From Sulfurovum sp. (GTDB lineage Bacteria; Campylobacterota; Campylobacteria; Campylobacterales; Sulfurovaceae), in the NCBI GenBank assembly GCA_020721345.1, contig DYMX01000011.1, positions 1 through 42,215 on the forward strand: DNA of 42,215 nucleotides, read 5' to 3'. The position numbers and the translations under genes are program-made. Under the pieces are notes generated by a model. It was not told the DNA's origin. It searched no databases and worked only from the letters and a program-made list of their open reading frames with translations. How positions within the stretch are numbered: the first letter of the stretch is position 1; every line of letters starts with the position of its first letter. Below, piece by piece: positions 41,432-42,215 of the stretch.

Positions 41432-41750
41432 AAATGTTGTTCTATTTTTGGTTTTGATAAGTTCAATGGCTAACGCAGGCAATAGTATATCAAGCGAACT
41501 AAGCCATGTCGCCGGCGGTCTTATTATGACATCCCTGATAGCATTTATCGTATTTAAATACTTTACAAAGTATAAAACAAGAAGTGTATTAATAGGCTTT
41601 TTGGTAAGTATGATTTTTGTTTTAATAGATCAATCTATAGATTATATAAAAGATGGAGAGTTTTTAAACCAACTATTGGATTTTGTATCTCATTTGGCAG
41701 GTTCGATTTTAGCTGTATTAATTGCATACAAAATTATAAAGAAAATATAA
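41424..41750 (+). CDS. Small membrane protein following the PAP2 gene, family not recognised
   Basis: The 108-residue protein has an N-terminal hydrophobic segment that could be a signal peptide (NVVLFLVLISSMANA), then about three membrane helices (SHVAGGLIMTSLIAFIVF, SVLIGFLVSMIFVLIDQ, FVSHLAGSILAVLIAYK). Two SHxAG motifs stand at similar positions in the first and last helix, which hints at internal symmetry. No known catalytic motif is visible. AACGGAGGAG provides a ribosome-binding site, and the ATG overlaps the PAP2 stop, so it belongs to the same operon. Function cannot be inferred beyond membrane or envelope context. Confidence 0.65.
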   Translation: MYKNVVLFLVLISSMANAGNSISSELSHVAGGLIMTSLIAFIVFKYFTKYKTRSVLIGFLVSMIFVLIDQSIDYIKDGEFLNQLLDFVSHLAGSILAVLIAYKIIKKI

Positions 41751-41758
41751 TATATACT

Positions 41759-41779
41759 CCCAAAGCAATCTGCTTTGGG
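41759..41779. terminator. Symmetrical hairpin between convergent genes
   Basis: CCCAAAGCA pairs perfectly with TGCTTTGGG around an ATC loop, in the 39-nt gap between the small membrane protein and the convergent beta-barrel gene. Neither side has a strong T-run, so it is a weak or bidirectional terminator candidate. Confidence 0.55.
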
Positions 41780-41789
41780 AAATTAGATA

Positions 41790-42215
41790 TCAAAATGTAT
41801 AGATCAATCCAACATTTATGCTATCGACAGTAACATCATCGCCATGCATAAGTAATCCAGGACTGCTTACCGTATCATCATAAAGTCTTACGAAGTCTGC
41901 AAATACAGAGATGTTTTCAGTGGTCTTATACGATGCGCCAAGCCCCCATGAAAAATCGCCGTCATCCATTAGTTTTCCGCCGCTTCCTGAAATTTTAGTG
42001 TTTGCATAACCAAGCAGACCGTAAACATCAACTTGTTCCGTTATAGGATACATCGGCTTGGCATATATGCCGTAACTTTCAATTTCGCCATCATCTATGG
42101 AGCCTGTTGTTGTGTTATAGTCAAAATCATCAAAAGAATTTGTATATCTTCCTTCTATTGCAAAGCATTGATTGAGATGCTTATGCCAATAAAACATGTC
42201 CTTAAGACCATTACA
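41790..42215 (-). CDS. Outer membrane beta-barrel protein, 5' end beyond the window
   Basis: The visible 141 codons have no stop before the window edge: six codons (CNGLKD) precede the track's Met at 42197, so the gene is partial. The visible part is a string of short amphipathic strands separated by acidic, Gly/Asp-rich loops, such as VDVYGLLGYANTKISGSGGKLMDDGDFSWGLGASYK and ISVFADFVRLYDD. It ends in the aromatic terminus GLIYTF. This is the C-terminal half of a small eight-stranded barrel, similar to the OmpA/OmpW-like or opacity-type barrel proteins. The specific family and role cannot be set without the N-terminus. It is convergent with the eptA-PAP2 operon. Confidence 0.7.
   Translation of the reverse strand, partial: CNGLKDMFYWHKHLNQCFAIEGRYTNSFDDFDYNTTTGSIDDGEIESYGIYAKPMYPITEQVDVYGLLGYANTKISGSGGKLMDDGDFSWGLGASYKTTENISVFADFVRLYDDTVSSPGLLMHGDDVTVDSINVGLIYTF

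Noticed and set aside
1-42215. A defence island, prophage or new mobile system
   Set aside because: No integrase, transposase, phage structural, toxin-antitoxin, restriction or reverse-transcriptase-like proteins are visible. Most of the window is core metabolism.

Overview
The window looks like chromosomal DNA from a member of the Campylobacterota (formerly Epsilonproteobacteria), most likely a free-living Sulfurimonas/Sulfuricurvum-like sulfur or nitrate metaboliser. The evidence is a complex I operon without ordinary NuoE and NuoF and with two NuoG paralogues, plus gene neighbourhoods typical of the phylum: gmk-tatA-argS, acpP-fabF-accA and rpmB/rpe/dnaQ-like exonuclease. The DNA is AT-rich with TATAAT-type -10 boxes. 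The genus is inferred from gene content only.

Layout. (1) 52-2258, minus strand: a four-gene unit of a DUF2249 protein, a polytopic haem-copper-oxidase/NnrS-like membrane protein, a DUF59 iron-sulfur assembly factor and a broken CopD-like membrane protein. A near-consensus FNR/DNR-type site sits 41.5 bp upstream of its predicted transcription start, suggesting control by low oxygen or nitrogen oxides. (2) 2402-6824, plus strand: a tripartite ABC efflux operon (TolC-like, membrane fusion protein, FtsX-type permease, ATPase). The permease carries a one-base frameshift, and a 24-bp palindrome and a tandem 11-bp repeat lie upstream. (3) 7030-24353: a 15-gene nuo operon in the order A, B, C, D, small E-position protein, NuoF-C-terminus/GltD fusion, G1, G2, H to N. 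The electron-input end is heavily remodelled. (4) 24379-28556: miaA, a porin, a tRNA-Arg with a structured leader, a pseudo-receiver protein, gmk and tatA. (5) 28570-33854: argS, a small membrane protein, acpP-fabF-accA and a DedA protein. (6) 33897-39012: ydcH-like, argJ, rpmB, rpe, trpF, an exonuclease, an EI24/CysZ-like protein and a gamma-carbonic anhydrase-like protein. (7) 39157-41750: an EptA/MCR-family phosphoethanolamine transferase, a PAP2 phosphatase and a small membrane protein, probably a lipid A or envelope modification operon. (8) The window ends inside an outer-membrane beta-barrel gene.

The two most interesting signals are these. First, a dispersed intergenic element of about 63 nt occurs in two diverged copies, one upstream of tRNA-Arg and one immediately downstream of rpmB. 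Each folds into three hairpins, and several differences between the copies compensate for each other across a stem, which suggests a conserved structured RNA or an imperfect-palindrome repeat family. Second, the complex I input module has no NuoF FMN/NADH domain. In its place is a GltD-like flavoprotein fused to a NuoF C-terminal domain that has lost one of its four cluster cysteines, and the two NuoG paralogues carry different cluster sets.

I found no CRISPR array, insertion sequence, prophage, defence system or rRNA. Two reading frames are broken by single-base shifts in homopolymers, so sequencing error is as likely as real mutation for both.
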